NCBI GenBank assembly: GCA_005217565.1
Contig: SJCO01000010.1
Location: 62,001-126,000 of the forward strand
Reading direction: 5' to 3'
Source of the DNA: Puteibacter caeruleilacunae
GTDB taxonomy: Bacteria; Bacteroidota; Bacteroidia; Bacteroidales; Prolixibacteraceae
DNA: 64,000 nt
A program made the translations under genes and the position numbers. The first letter of the stretch is position 1. Each line of letters starts with the position of its first letter. The notes below the pieces were generated by a model. The model was not told where the DNA came from and ran no database searches. It saw nothing but the letters and a program-made list of their open reading frames with translations. This document shows positions 19,954 through 28,890 of the stretch, piece by piece.

Positions 19954-21570
19954 ATGGGAGCTAAATATTGTCCGGAGACTCCGAGGCAAAAGATGATAAA
20001 TATGATGTACATCGTGTTAACAGCAATGTTAGCACTGAATGTAGCAACCGAGGTACTGGAGGCATTTAAGGTTGTAGACATGAGTCTACAGAAAACAATC
20101 AGTAACTTCGAGCTACGTAATGCTCAAATTTATGATGCTTTTAAAGGAGCTTACAGAGAGAATCCGAAGAAAGTTGGAGAATGGAAAGATAAGGCTGATA
20201 GCGTTAGAAATCAAAGTCGTGACTTAGTAGCTTATATCCAAGGCATAAAAGAAGAATTGGTAAAAACGAGTGGCTATAAGGTTGCCAATCCTGAGGAAGA
20301 AGTTATGGTTACAGCCGATGATGCATACATCATTAGCGGCAGTGGCGATACCTTAATCATTCGTAGTCAGGATGACTTGAACGTGCCGTCAGAAATAATG
20401 ATTGCCAAGAAAAGAGCCGCGGAACTAAAAGCGGCGATTGCTGATTATCGAGATCACATGGTTTCGATGATTGATAATCGCAATGCTGGCCTTAAGAGTA
20501 CAATCAACCAGAACATGGCGACTCCAGATCCCAAGAGGGATATTAAAGAAGGAGACAATCCAATTACCTGGGAGATTGAAAATTTTGAGAATAAGCCTTT
20601 AATTGCGATTGTAACGCTTCTATCGAAATTGCAGATTGATACAAGAAATACAGAGTCGGATATGATTTCGTATTTGTTTCGACAAATAGATGCAAGCTCG
20701 TTTAAGGTCAGTAGCATTGAGCCTATGGTAGTTGCTAAATCCAACTACATTTTGCTAGGAGAAGAGTACGAAACACAGATCTTCTTAACTGCTGTAGATG
20801 CAACTCAAAAACCAGACATCTATATCGAAAACCAAAAATTAGAAGTTAAAGAAGGACGCGGAATCTGGAAGTTTCCAACGACATCTGTTGGTAAGAGGAG
20901 CTGGAAAGGAGTTGTTAAATACAAAGATCCAATGAACAACACCATTACTGCACCTATTAATGGTGAGTATGAAGTTGCAAGTCCTAGTATTTCGGTATCT
21001 CCAACAAAGATGAATGTTTTCTATCTAGGTGTTGATAATCCAATTGACATCTCTGTAGCAGGAGTACCAATGAGTAATGTTCGTCCAATGGTGACCAATG
21101 GTACAATTACTGAAACAGAAAGCGGTTTTGTTGTAAAACCTAAGACGGAAGACATAAGTGGAAAAAAGACAAAGGTTACACTATTTGCCAAGCTAGGAGA
21201 TAAGGAGCGTGAAATGGGATCAATGGACTTCCGTGTAAAACGTGTACCTGATCCAATTGCAACTATCGCTGGTAAAAATGGTGGCAACCTGAAGCTAGAA
21301 GATCTTGAAGTTGAAGAAGGAATTTATGCCATGCTTAAAGACTTTGATTTCGATCTGAATTTTACTGTAACACGTTTTAACGTTACTATACAAGGAACTG
21401 GAGGTTTTTCTCGCACTTGGCCTGCTAAATCTAATCGATTCACTCAAGAACAAAAGAAACAGTTGCTTAGACTAAAGCAGGGACAATTTATAATTATTGA
21501 AAATATACAAGCTAAAGGTGATGACGGAACATTACGCGATCTAGCACCTATAAACTTTAAAATAAGATAG
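19954..21570 (+). CDS. gldM: GldM/PorM type IX secretion motor protein
   Basis: A 538-residue single-pass protein. The N-terminus MGAKYCPETPRQKMINMM precedes the membrane helix (about 14-34, MYIVLTAMLALNVA), followed by a large periplasmic part of a helical D1 domain and three Ig-like domains. Its helix enters the GldL bundle and the periplasmic shaft reaches the GldK/GldN ring, coupling proton flow to secretion. Length and start match the family (about 515-540). It is followed by gldN after 6 bp. Confidence 0.96.
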   Translation: MGAKYCPETPRQKMINMMYIVLTAMLALNVATEVLEAFKVVDMSLQKTISNFELRNAQIYDAFKGAYRENPKKVGEWKDKADSVRNQSRDLVAYIQGIKEELVKTSGYKVANPEEEVMVTADDAYIISGSGDTLIIRSQDDLNVPSEIMIAKKRAAELKAAIADYRDHMVSMIDNRNAGLKSTINQNMATPDPKRDIKEGDNPITWEIENFENKPLIAIVTLLSKLQIDTRNTESDMISYLFRQIDASSFKVSSIEPMVVAKSNYILLGEEYETQIFLTAVDATQKPDIYIENQKLEVKEGRGIWKFPTTSVGKRSWKGVVKYKDPMNNTITAPINGEYEVASPSISVSPTKMNVFYLGVDNPIDISVAGVPMSNVRPMVTNGTITETESGFVVKPKTEDISGKKTKVTLFAKLGDKEREMGSMDFRVKRVPDPIATIAGKNGGNLKLEDLEVEEGIYAMLKDFDFDLNFTVTRFNVTIQGTGGFSRTWPAKSNRFTQEQKKQLLRLKQGQFIIIENIQAKGDDGTLRDLAPINFKIR

Positions 21571-21576
21571 ACTGTT

Positions 21577-22428
21577 ATGAAAAAATTGGTAGCAATATCT
21601 TTACTGTTAGTGTCAGTGCTTTTAGGATCTGAAACTGTTAAAGCACAAGCATTCAACGACTTTTTCAAAAAGAAAGACGTTTTAAATCGTAAACCGATCG
21701 AATTACCAGCTGTTCGTGAAGCTGATATTATATGGGCAAAACAGATCTGGAGAATTGTTGATCTTCGAGAAAAAACAAATCATTCTCTATACTTTCCTAC
21801 AAAGGAACTTGATGGTCGCACCAATTTAATTAACCTACTTTTAGAGGGAATCAAGGATGGTGTATTGACTGCCTATGATGCACGAGAAGATGAAGAGTTT
21901 AAAACACCAATTACCTATGAGCAGGTAAGAGAGATGTTTGGAGCTACAACTACAACTCGACGAGTACGCGACTTTGACACTGGAGAATTGGTAGATAAAA
22001 AAGTTGAAGGAAAAATCCGACCAGAAGAGGTGAAGCAGCTTATGATTAAAGAGGTATGGTACTTCAACAAACAATCATCAGCTCTAGAGGTTAGAATTCA
22101 AGGCATTTGTCCAATCCGCGTATTCTATCGCAATGATGCCATTGCACAAGATATTGCTCAGCGTCAACAAGTATTCTGGATCTCTTATCCTGAAGCACGT
22201 GAATTACTTGCTAAGAAAGAGGTTTATAATCCGTACAACGATGCTATCTCATTAAGCTTCGATGACCTGTTTATAAAGCGCAAATTTAACAGCTATATTG
22301 TAGCTGAATCAAATGCCTTTAACAACCGTATGATCAACTCATACCTATCAGGCACAGAAGCCATGATGGAATCGAAGCGCATTGAGGACAAAATGTTCAA
22401 TTTCGAACAAGATTTGTGGGAATACTAA
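21577..22428 (+). CDS. gldN: GldN/PorN type IX secretion ring protein
   Basis: A 283-residue periplasmic protein with signal peptide (cleavage near VKAQAF). The family blocks are ADIIWAKQIWRIVDLREK, FPTKELDGRTNLINLL, EVWYFNKQSSALEVRIQGI and EARELLAKKEVYNPYNDA. It associates with GldK in the ring attached to the outer membrane. It is the last gene before a strong terminator 20 bp downstream, which closes the core operon. Confidence 0.95.
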   Translation: MKKLVAISLLLVSVLLGSETVKAQAFNDFFKKKDVLNRKPIELPAVREADIIWAKQIWRIVDLREKTNHSLYFPTKELDGRTNLINLLLEGIKDGVLTAYDAREDEEFKTPITYEQVREMFGATTTTRRVRDFDTGELVDKKVEGKIRPEEVKQLMIKEVWYFNKQSSALEVRIQGICPIRVFYRNDAIAQDIAQRQQVFWISYPEARELLAKKEVYNPYNDAISLSFDDLFIKRKFNSYIVAESNAFNNRMINSYLSGTEAMMESKRIEDKMFNFEQDLWEY

Positions 22429-22447
22429 TCGTTTTAGAATATTCCAG

Positions 22448-22477
22448 GCCTTACAGGGATCTGTAAGGCTTTTTTTG
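22448..22477 (+). terminator. Strong terminator after gldN
   Basis: Perfect 9-bp stem GCCTTACAG / CTGTAAGGC with loop GGAT and eight T residues. It separates the gld core from the following gldK paralogue, whose start is only about 25 bp beyond. Confidence 0.9.
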
Positions 22478-22502
22478 TCTAAAGCAATTATACCTTAATT
22501 GA

Positions 22503-23837
22503 ATGATGAAAAAGTTTGGCACCATAGGATTAATCATGATTTTATCTTTCTTGCTCTTTTCTTGCAAGAAGGATCAGGTGCGATTGCTAAAAGATCCTGC
22601 CAAACGATTCTGGTATGAAACAAGGCCTCATGGAATGGTGTATGTTCCCGCTGGTAGCTATAGCCTTGGTGTGAGTGACCAGGACATCATGAATAGTTAC
22701 GCCAGTAAAAGAACCGTAAGTGTTGGTGCCTTCTGGATGGATGACACTGAAATTACGAACAGTGAATACCGAACATTTGTCCACTATGTAAGAGATTCCA
22801 TTGCAAGAACGCTATTGGCAGAACAGTTTCCAGAGTTTGTTTATGAAGATGAACTAACTGGAGAAACAACTCTGAACTGGGAAGAAAAGATCGACTGGAA
22901 GGATAATGAATATCAGATTGCTCTGGAAGATTTATTTCTAAACGAAAAAGAGAGATACTTCTCAAGTAATGAAGTAGATGCCAGAAAACTAGTCTACGAA
23001 TATTACCACATCGACTTAAAACAAGCAGCCAGAGGTTCAAACAGATATAATTATGAATCTCAATCCTACAATGGAACCGTTATTATTGATGGAGTAGAAA
23101 CACCCATTGAAAATCGATCCTCTTTTATACAACGACATCAAGTCCCTATTTATCCTGATACATTGTGCTGGGTACGTGATTACTCTTATGCCTATAACGA
23201 GCCTAAAGCAATAAAATATTTCTGGCACCCTGCCTTTTCTAATTACCCTGTTGTTGGCGTAAGTTGGAAACAGGCAAAAGCATTTTGTGACTGGCGTACA
23301 CAAAAAAGAAATGACCACCTTAAGACATTAGATGAACCTGCCATGAGCGCTTACCGTTTACCTACAGAAGCAGAATGGGAAATTGCAGCCAGAGGAGGGC
23401 GTATCGAAGCAATGTATCCATGGGGTGGGTATTATACCCGCACACAACAAGGATGCTTTATGGCCAATTTTAAGCCAATGAGGGGAAACTATGTTAGTGA
23501 CAACATGTACGGAACGTCAACGGTGAAAGTAGCCACCTACATGCCGAACGATTATAATCTATACGATATGGCTGGTAACGTTGCAGAATGGACAAGTACT
23601 GCATATGATGAGTCGGCTTATGATCATATGAGCGATTTCAATCCTTCGTATGAATATGAGGCTGCATCCGATGATCACCCTGCACTGAAACGAAAAGTAA
23701 TCAGGGGAGGTTCGTGGAAAGATATTGCCAACTTCCTGCAGGTCTCAACCAGAGATTATGAATACCAGGACTCAGTAAAATCCTACATTGGATTTCGGTG
23801 TGTTCAGTCCTCATTCGGTAATATCATTCAATATTAG
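22503..23837 (+). CDS. Second GldK-like lipoprotein (paralogue of GldK)
   Basis: A 444-residue lipoprotein (lipobox ending at C21, LLFSC) very similar to the GldK encoded at 17588-18931: WMDDTEITNSEYRTFVHYV, IDLKQAARGSNRYNYESQSY, FWHPAFSNYPVVGVSWKQA and GGYYTRTQQGCFMANFKPM all align. It is a duplicate rather than a typical GldJ, which is longer. No good -7 element lies between the gldN terminator and its start, so expression may depend on read-through or a weak promoter. It may replace GldK in some rings or act as the GldJ equivalent; this is an inference. Confidence 0.85.
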   Translation: MMKKFGTIGLIMILSFLLFSCKKDQVRLLKDPAKRFWYETRPHGMVYVPAGSYSLGVSDQDIMNSYASKRTVSVGAFWMDDTEITNSEYRTFVHYVRDSIARTLLAEQFPEFVYEDELTGETTLNWEEKIDWKDNEYQIALEDLFLNEKERYFSSNEVDARKLVYEYYHIDLKQAARGSNRYNYESQSYNGTVIIDGVETPIENRSSFIQRHQVPIYPDTLCWVRDYSYAYNEPKAIKYFWHPAFSNYPVVGVSWKQAKAFCDWRTQKRNDHLKTLDEPAMSAYRLPTEAEWEIAARGGRIEAMYPWGGYYTRTQQGCFMANFKPMRGNYVSDNMYGTSTVKVATYMPNDYNLYDMAGNVAEWTSTAYDESAYDHMSDFNPSYEYEAASDDHPALKRKVIRGGSWKDIANFLQVSTRDYEYQDSVKSYIGFRCVQSSFGNIIQY

Positions 23838-24095
23838 AGATCATCACCTGTGGCAAAGCATCTGCCTTTTGCTCCATACTCGATGCGTGCTTACTGGTTC
23901 GTATAATGCTATAAAAAACCTTTTACTTTGGTATAACTGCGCACCCAATCATTCATCCTTTTTCCTTTCATCCTAATGCCATAATTAATTTAAATCAGTT
24001 AAAAATTAGTCCGTTAAGCGAGAAATACAGGCCATTTCAGAGTTTCTAATCTGATTCCTCTTGCTGTCAGCTGGTTAAATATTGTTAAAAAGTAT
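23838..24095. other. Intergenic spacer, no gene seen
   Basis: AT-rich spacer between the gldK paralogue and the DUF5020 gene. A weak hairpin GGTT...AACC near 23899 has no clear T tract; no coding frame is supported. Confidence 0.4.
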
Positions 24096-24103
24096 TATTT
24101 TTG
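24096..24103 (+). promoter_or_regulatory. -7 promoter element for DUF5020/NCS2 operon
   Basis: TATTTTTG, a perfect TAnnTTTG, 39 bp upstream of the chosen ATG at 24143. No well-placed TTTG -33 box was found. Confidence 0.5.
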
Positions 24104-24142
24104 GCTCTTTATTTCATTAACCCTGAATTTATAATTCAAAAA

Positions 24143-24832
24143 ATGAACGTAATGAAAAGAGTTTTACTAGTCTTAATCGTTTTTTGTGCAGCATTGACTG
24201 CAAAGTCTCAGAACATCCAAACTCATTATGATTTTGGAAAAGATAGAGAGTATTTAACTACCACAGTTGAAATGTTCAAACCAGACAAATTGGGTAACAC
24301 ATTTTTCTTTATTGACTTTAACTATGGTAAGGGTGATGTAGAAGGAGTAAGTGATGCATATTTTGAGATTGCTCGTTGCTTCAAGTTGGGAAAGAAAACT
24401 CCTCTAAGCTGGCATGCTGAGTACAATGGCGGTTTTGGACAGTGGAAAGCTGGTGACGCAGGTGGTGCATTTACCATTAACGATGCCTGGCTTACTGGTT
24501 TGGATTACTCTTGGAACAACGAAGATTTCAGCAAAGGTTTCTCTTTGAAAGCATTGTTTAAAACTATCCGCAACACCAACGACGCTTCATTCCAGTTAAC
24601 TGGAGTATGGTATGTACACATGTTAGACAGAAAATTGTCTTTCACAGGATTTGCTGATTTCTGGAAAGAAGACAACCCACATGGTGACTACATCTTCTTG
24701 ACTGAGCCTCAGTTGTGGTACAACGTATGTAAGCACTTCTCATTCGGTACGGAGGTTGAGATTTCAAACAACTTTGCCGGAATGGACGGATTCAAAGTAA
24801 ATCCTACTGTCGCTGCAAAATGGACTTTCTAG
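24143..24832 (+). CDS. DUF5020 outer-membrane protein (Tsx-like nucleoside channel family)
   Basis: A 229-residue secreted protein, with a signal peptide ending near TAKSQN and a beta-rich mature part (HYDFGKDREYLTTTVEMF, YFEIARCFKL, WYVHMLDRKLSFTGFADFW) typical of DUF5020, a barrel family distantly related to the nucleoside channel Tsx. The frame can extend upstream to a TTG at 24101, but that lies inside the promoter, so the ATG at 24143 is preferred. An NCS2 purine permease gene follows after 20 bp, which supports a role in passing purine bases or nucleosides across the outer membrane. Confidence 0.8.
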   Translation: MNVMKRVLLVLIVFCAALTAKSQNIQTHYDFGKDREYLTTTVEMFKPDKLGNTFFFIDFNYGKGDVEGVSDAYFEIARCFKLGKKTPLSWHAEYNGGFGQWKAGDAGGAFTINDAWLTGLDYSWNNEDFSKGFSLKALFKTIRNTNDASFQLTGVWYVHMLDRKLSFTGFADFWKEDNPHGDYIFLTEPQLWYNVCKHFSFGTEVEISNNFAGMDGFKVNPTVAAKWTF

Positions 24833-24852
24833 TCAACTAAAGCAATAAGCTC

Positions 24853-26145
24853 ATGTTTGAAAAATTCTTTCAACTATCAAAAAACGGAACTAATGTAAAA
24901 ACTGAGGTTCTGGCAGGGATTACCACCTTTATGACGATGGCATATATATTGGCGGTTAATCCAGGTATTCTTAGTGCAACAGGCATGGATAAAAATGCCT
25001 TGTTTACAGCTACAGCATTATCAGCTGTTGTTGGTACTCTTGTGATGGCATTGGTAGCTCGCTTACCATTTGCTTTGGCTCCTGGTATGGGACTAAATGC
25101 TTTCTTTGCATTCTCTGTTGTATTAGGAATGGGATATAGCTGGCAATTTGCTTTGACTGCTGTATTGTTAGAAGGTATCATCTTTATTGCGTTAACTGCA
25201 TTTAACATCAGGGAATTAATTGTAAATGCGATTCCTTTAAACCTTAAACATGCTGTATCTGCCGGTATTGGTTTATTTATTGCCTTTATCGGATTACAGA
25301 ATGCAGGTGTTATTGTAAACAATGATGCAGTATTAGTAGGATTAGGAGATGTTAAATCTCCAACTGTAATCGTTGCTGCTGTAGGTATTATCTTGACTGG
25401 TGTTCTTTTGGCTAAGAAAGTAAAAGGAGCATTATTGATTGGTATCTTCGCTTCAACTGTTATTGGTTTTCCTTTAGGAGTAACGAAGTTCCCTGAGGCA
25501 GGTTTAGTAAGTGCACCACCTTCATTGGAGCCTATCTTCTTCCAATTCGATTTCTCTGAAATATTCTCTATGAAAATGTTGGTTGTTCTATTTACTTTCC
25601 TTTTCGTAGATATGTTCGATACTGTTGGAACATTGGTTGGAGTAACTTCTAAAGCTGGAATGTTAACTAAAGAAGGAAAAGTACCTCGTGTTAAGCAAGC
25701 ACTTTTTGCTGATGCAATCGGAACTACTTTTGGTGCAATGGTAGGAACAAGTACTGTAACTACATATGTAGAGAGTGCTTCTGGTGTTGCTGAAGGAGGA
25801 AAAACTGGTCTTACTTCATTAACAACTGCTGGAATGTTCCTTATCGCGTTGTTCTTTGCTCCATTGTTCATTATGATTCCTGGTGCTGCTACTGCTCCTG
25901 CATTAATTCTTGTAGGTCTGTTTATGCTATCACCAATTATGAACATCGACCTAGAGGACTTCACAGAATCAATTCCTGCATTCTTTACCATCATCATGAT
26001 GCCTTTAACTTACAGTATTGCTGAAGGTATCGTATTCGGTATGCTTTCTTACGTTGTATTGAAAGTGCTTACTGGTAAATTCAAAGATGTATCTATTGTT
26101 ATGTACGTCTTGGCAGCATTGTTCATACTGAAGTTTTTCATGTAG
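24853..26145 (+). CDS. NCS2 family permease (AzgA-like purine transporter)
   Basis: A 430-residue membrane protein with 12-14 predicted helices, of the AzgA branch of nucleobase:cation symporter 2 (adenine, guanine or hypoxanthine uptake). Signature stretches are TEVLAGITTFMTMAYILAVN, LAPGMGLNAFFAFSVV, LFVDMFDTVGTLVGV and GTSTVTTYVESASGVAEGG. It is co-transcribed with the DUF5020 barrel gene. Codon use is strongly biased, enough to leave a 375-codon antisense frame open, which suggests good expression. The exact base transported cannot be told from the sequence. Confidence 0.9.
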   Translation: MFEKFFQLSKNGTNVKTEVLAGITTFMTMAYILAVNPGILSATGMDKNALFTATALSAVVGTLVMALVARLPFALAPGMGLNAFFAFSVVLGMGYSWQFALTAVLLEGIIFIALTAFNIRELIVNAIPLNLKHAVSAGIGLFIAFIGLQNAGVIVNNDAVLVGLGDVKSPTVIVAAVGIILTGVLLAKKVKGALLIGIFASTVIGFPLGVTKFPEAGLVSAPPSLEPIFFQFDFSEIFSMKMLVVLFTFLFVDMFDTVGTLVGVTSKAGMLTKEGKVPRVKQALFADAIGTTFGAMVGTSTVTTYVESASGVAEGGKTGLTSLTTAGMFLIALFFAPLFIMIPGAATAPALILVGLFMLSPIMNIDLEDFTESIPAFFTIIMMPLTYSIAEGIVFGMLSYVVLKVLTGKFKDVSIVMYVLAALFILKFFM

Positions 26146-26168
26146 CAAACAATTACATGCTAGATATA

Positions 26169-26206
26169 GAAAAGGCTGTCTCGAAAGAGATGGCCTTTTT
26201 ATTTTT
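26169..26206. terminator. Bidirectional terminator between NCS2 permease and hemH
   Basis: Stem AAAAGGCtGTCTC / GAGAtGGCCTTTTT around loop GAAA, with A-rich and T-rich flanks, so it can serve both converging genes. Confidence 0.75.
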
Positions 26207-26252
26207 CCCAAAGGTAAACTTGATAAAGACTATAGCATTCTTCTTAGGGAAA

Positions 26253-27260
26253 CTATAATGCCTCCTGTACTATTGAAGTAATTGCATCGACCCAATGATC
26301 GGTAGCATTTAAAGACGGCACTAAATGAAGATATTCACCTCCAGCTGATTTAAAGTCCTCCTGAACTTCCTCTTCTATTTCATATATTGTTTCCAAACAA
26401 TCAGTAACAAAGGCAGGACAAACAACAAGCAATCGACGTTTACCTTGTTTGGCCAACTCCTTTACTATTTCATCAGTGAACGGAGTCATCCAATCTTTAT
26501 CTAATCGAGATTGAAAAGCAACAGAATATTCAGGAGCCTTTCCCAGACCTTGATGTATTAGTCTGGCCGTCTGATAGCAGGCATTGCGATAACAACTTCT
26601 ATGTTCTGGCTTAAACTCCATATGGCAGTCACACTCTTTTACGTCAGTTTCTGGATGTATCTTTCTGATATGTCGATTAGGTAATCCATGAAAAGAATAT
26701 AAAACATGATCATATTGATCAGGAGTACAATCTATTGTATTCTGAACAAAAGCATTGATAAAATCAGGATGATCAAAGAAATCTTTAATTACTGTTAGTT
26801 GGGGCGACTTATTCCAGTTCTTTAATTCGTGTTTCACTTTTTCAATAGCAGTCAAACTCGTTGATGACGCAAATTGAGGGAATAGAGGCAATAAAACAAC
26901 ATGTTCTACTCCATTATGTCTCCAATCATTTAAAATGCTTCTAATCGACGGATTTTGGTATCTCATGGCAAGTTTCACTTCTGCTTTGTCTATGAATCGC
27001 GCCTTCAGCTTATTTTCCAGTTCCGATGAGTATACAGCAATAGGAGATCCCTCCTCTGACCAGATCTTATTATACAGCTCGCTTGATTTCTTTGCTCGAA
27101 ATGGAACAATTACCCCATTTACAAGAATTTTCCTTGCCAGCCAAGGAATATCAATCACATACTTGTCATTGAGAAATTCGGTAAGATATCGTCTTACATC
27201 CTTAATATTTGGGGAATCAGGAGTCCCAACATTAACCAAAAGTATTCCTGTCTTGTTCAT
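26253..27260 (-). CDS. hemH: Ferrochelatase
   Basis: A 335-residue ferrochelatase inserting iron into protoporphyrin IX, the last step of protoheme synthesis. LLVNVGTPDSPN at the N-terminus, YSFHGLPNRHIRK with the catalytic histidine, and FQSRLDKDWMTPFTDE are diagnostic; ECDCHMEF and RSCYRNACYQTA supply several cysteines. It has its own promoter (-7 element at 27281-27288). Heme need in the organism is also shown by the tetraheme cytochrome nearby at 28891-30405. Confidence 0.95.
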   Translation of the reverse strand: MNKTGILLVNVGTPDSPNIKDVRRYLTEFLNDKYVIDIPWLARKILVNGVIVPFRAKKSSELYNKIWSEEGSPIAVYSSELENKLKARFIDKAEVKLAMRYQNPSIRSILNDWRHNGVEHVVLLPLFPQFASSTSLTAIEKVKHELKNWNKSPQLTVIKDFFDHPDFINAFVQNTIDCTPDQYDHVLYSFHGLPNRHIRKIHPETDVKECDCHMEFKPEHRSCYRNACYQTARLIHQGLGKAPEYSVAFQSRLDKDWMTPFTDEIVKELAKQGKRRLLVVCPAFVTDCLETIYEIEEEVQEDFKSAGGEYLHLVPSLNATDHWVDAITSIVQEAL

Positions 27261-27280
27261 TTTACATGATTGAGTTATTC

Positions 27281-27288
27281 CAAAAATA
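27281..27288 (-). promoter_or_regulatory. -7 promoter element of hemH
   Basis: On the minus strand TATTTTTG, a perfect TAnnTTTG, 20 bp upstream of the start codon; a TTG lies 23 nt further upstream. Confidence 0.55.
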
Positions 27289-27387
27289 CAATCATTATAG
27301 ATTATTCACCCAATAATAGAGGGAAAAAACCGAAGAAGGGAGACGAAAAAACGGCTTCGAATGAGAACTGGGAACACGAAACAGGTA

Positions 27388-27415
27388 AGGAGCAAAAGGC
27401 AAAGAGCATAGGGCA
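27388..27415. repeat. Heptanucleotide tandem array 2
   Basis: Four 7-bp units in register: AGGAGCA, AAAGGCA, AAGAGCA, TAGGGCA (reverse TGCTCTT-like). The reverse complement of 27340-27430 resembles the spacer at 55870-56010, including CGAAGCCGTTTT and CCTGTTTC. Confidence 0.5.
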
Positions 27416-27452
27416 GGGAGGGTAAGGAAGACAAAAATCGCCAGGTATCGAA

Positions 27453-27495
27453 CAAAAAAAAGAGGTTCCTGCCAGTTTTATGGCAAGAACCTCTC
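27453..27495 (-). terminator. Terminator of the cytochrome/Gfo-Idh-MocA operon
   Basis: On the minus strand a stem AGAGGTTCTTGCCA / TGGCAGGAACCTCT followed by a run of eight T residues, 25 bp after the stop codon. Confidence 0.88.
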
Positions 27496-27519
27496 GTTTT
27501 ATCTTAATACAGTAACTAA

Positions 27520-28860
27520 TTAAGCTTTTCCAGGAACCGGTACTTCAGGTTTCAAGTTTACCGGACCAAAACTGTAATGAGTAGGTCCAAGGCGTAAATC
27601 TGAATTCATCACCTCTTCCCAAGTCACTTCATTACCGGTATAAGCTGAAATACGCCCCATAATACCAGCCATTGTTGACAAAGCTGTAGCCTCTGCAGTG
27701 TTATACGGTTTATTGGTTCGAATAGCTGTTACCAAGTCGATATGCTCTTGTACATAAGGATTAACAGCAACACGCCCCGTAGACTGCCCCTTCTCATCAA
27801 CAGGATATGGATAAGTATACTGCACACTACCATCATGATTGTATATGGTATTGCGAAGGTTAGTATACCCTTGAGTTCCCATGATTTGATCAGAGACATT
27901 TTTACTACATCCGTTGATCTGACGACACATATTATGATAGTGTACATCATCGTCAAATACGAAATCCACACTAAAGTTATCGTAGATATCGCCTGTCAAC
28001 CTTCTCTGACGAGAACCAAATCCTAATGCTTTAACAGGATGCTTGTCCATAAACCACATCACATTATCGATGTTATGCACATTCTGCTCAACAATATGAT
28101 CTCCAGCCAACCAGCACCAATTCATCCAGTCGCGTAACATATATTCCATTTCAGACCATTCGGCCTTAGGATTACGATGCCAACTCTGAACAGTGTTGTA
28201 ATAACTATTTGCTGATACTATATCACCAATAGCTCCCTGACGTACTTTCTTGTACACCTCAATATAATCGAGGCGATGACGATAAATAGTACCCGTAACA
28301 ACACTTAAACCAAGTCCATCGGCCTTCTTGCCAGTAGCCAACACAGAACGCACTCCTGCAGGATCAACAGCCAAAGGCTTTTCAATAAATACATGTTTAC
28401 GAGCCTGAACAGCTGCAGCGAAATGCTCAGGACGGAAATGAGGAGGTGTAGCGTGAATTACAATATCAACACCAGAGTCAATTAATTTCTGATAAGCATC
28501 AAAACCAACGAAACACTTTTCATCAGCAACTTCAATCTTTCTTTGCTCTTTCAGTTTTACTCTACATTGGTCAATTTTATCTTGAAATACATCTGCCAAG
28601 GCAACAATTTCAAGGTTAGGACCTGCATCTACAAAGTTTATAGCAGCTCCGGTTCCTCGACCACCACAACCAATAAGACCAGCCTTCAAAGTAGGTCCAT
28701 CAGGTGCTACAGGATTTAATGTAGGGATATCCAGTTTCACATTCTCTGATTTACTTTGAGAACATGAAGACAATAATTTTACTCCAGCGACTCCAGCAAT
28801 ACCTGCAATTGCAGTTTTGCTCAGAAAGTTTCTTCTTGAAATTCGACCATCTCTTTCCAT
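27520..28860 (-). CDS. Gfo/Idh/MocA family oxidoreductase, Tat-exported
   Basis: A 446-residue NAD(P)-type sugar oxidoreductase. The N-terminus has a twin-arginine motif (ISRRNFLSKTAIAGIAG) and a following LLSSC that could be a lipobox, so it is probably periplasmic and possibly lipid-anchored. The Rossmann loop is GLIGCGGRGTG, and the family motif is HVFIEKPLAVDP. The C-terminal domain carries HIVEQNVHNIDNVMW. Members of this exported group act on sugars or glycosides; some form 3-keto-glycosides. It is second in an operon behind the tetraheme cytochrome-SUMF1 gene (30-bp gap). The substrate is unknown. Confidence 0.88.
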   Translation of the reverse strand: MERDGRISRRNFLSKTAIAGIAGVAGVKLLSSCSQSKSENVKLDIPTLNPVAPDGPTLKAGLIGCGGRGTGAAINFVDAGPNLEIVALADVFQDKIDQCRVKLKEQRKIEVADEKCFVGFDAYQKLIDSGVDIVIHATPPHFRPEHFAAAVQARKHVFIEKPLAVDPAGVRSVLATGKKADGLGLSVVTGTIYRHRLDYIEVYKKVRQGAIGDIVSANSYYNTVQSWHRNPKAEWSEMEYMLRDWMNWCWLAGDHIVEQNVHNIDNVMWFMDKHPVKALGFGSRQRRLTGDIYDNFSVDFVFDDDVHYHNMCRQINGCSKNVSDQIMGTQGYTNLRNTIYNHDGSVQYTYPYPVDEKGQSTGRVAVNPYVQEHIDLVTAIRTNKPYNTAEATALSTMAGIMGRISAYTGNEVTWEEVMNSDLRLGPTHYSFGPVNLKPEVPVPGKA

Positions 28861-28890
28861 CTTCGCAATTCTGTTTAATATTTTTGTGTA

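Noticed and set aside
24870-25997. A 375-codon open frame antisense to the NCS2 permease gene
   Set aside because: It lies wholly within a clear permease gene; its translation is low-complexity (rich in N, T, I, P) with no family resemblance. It results from codon bias in the sense gene.
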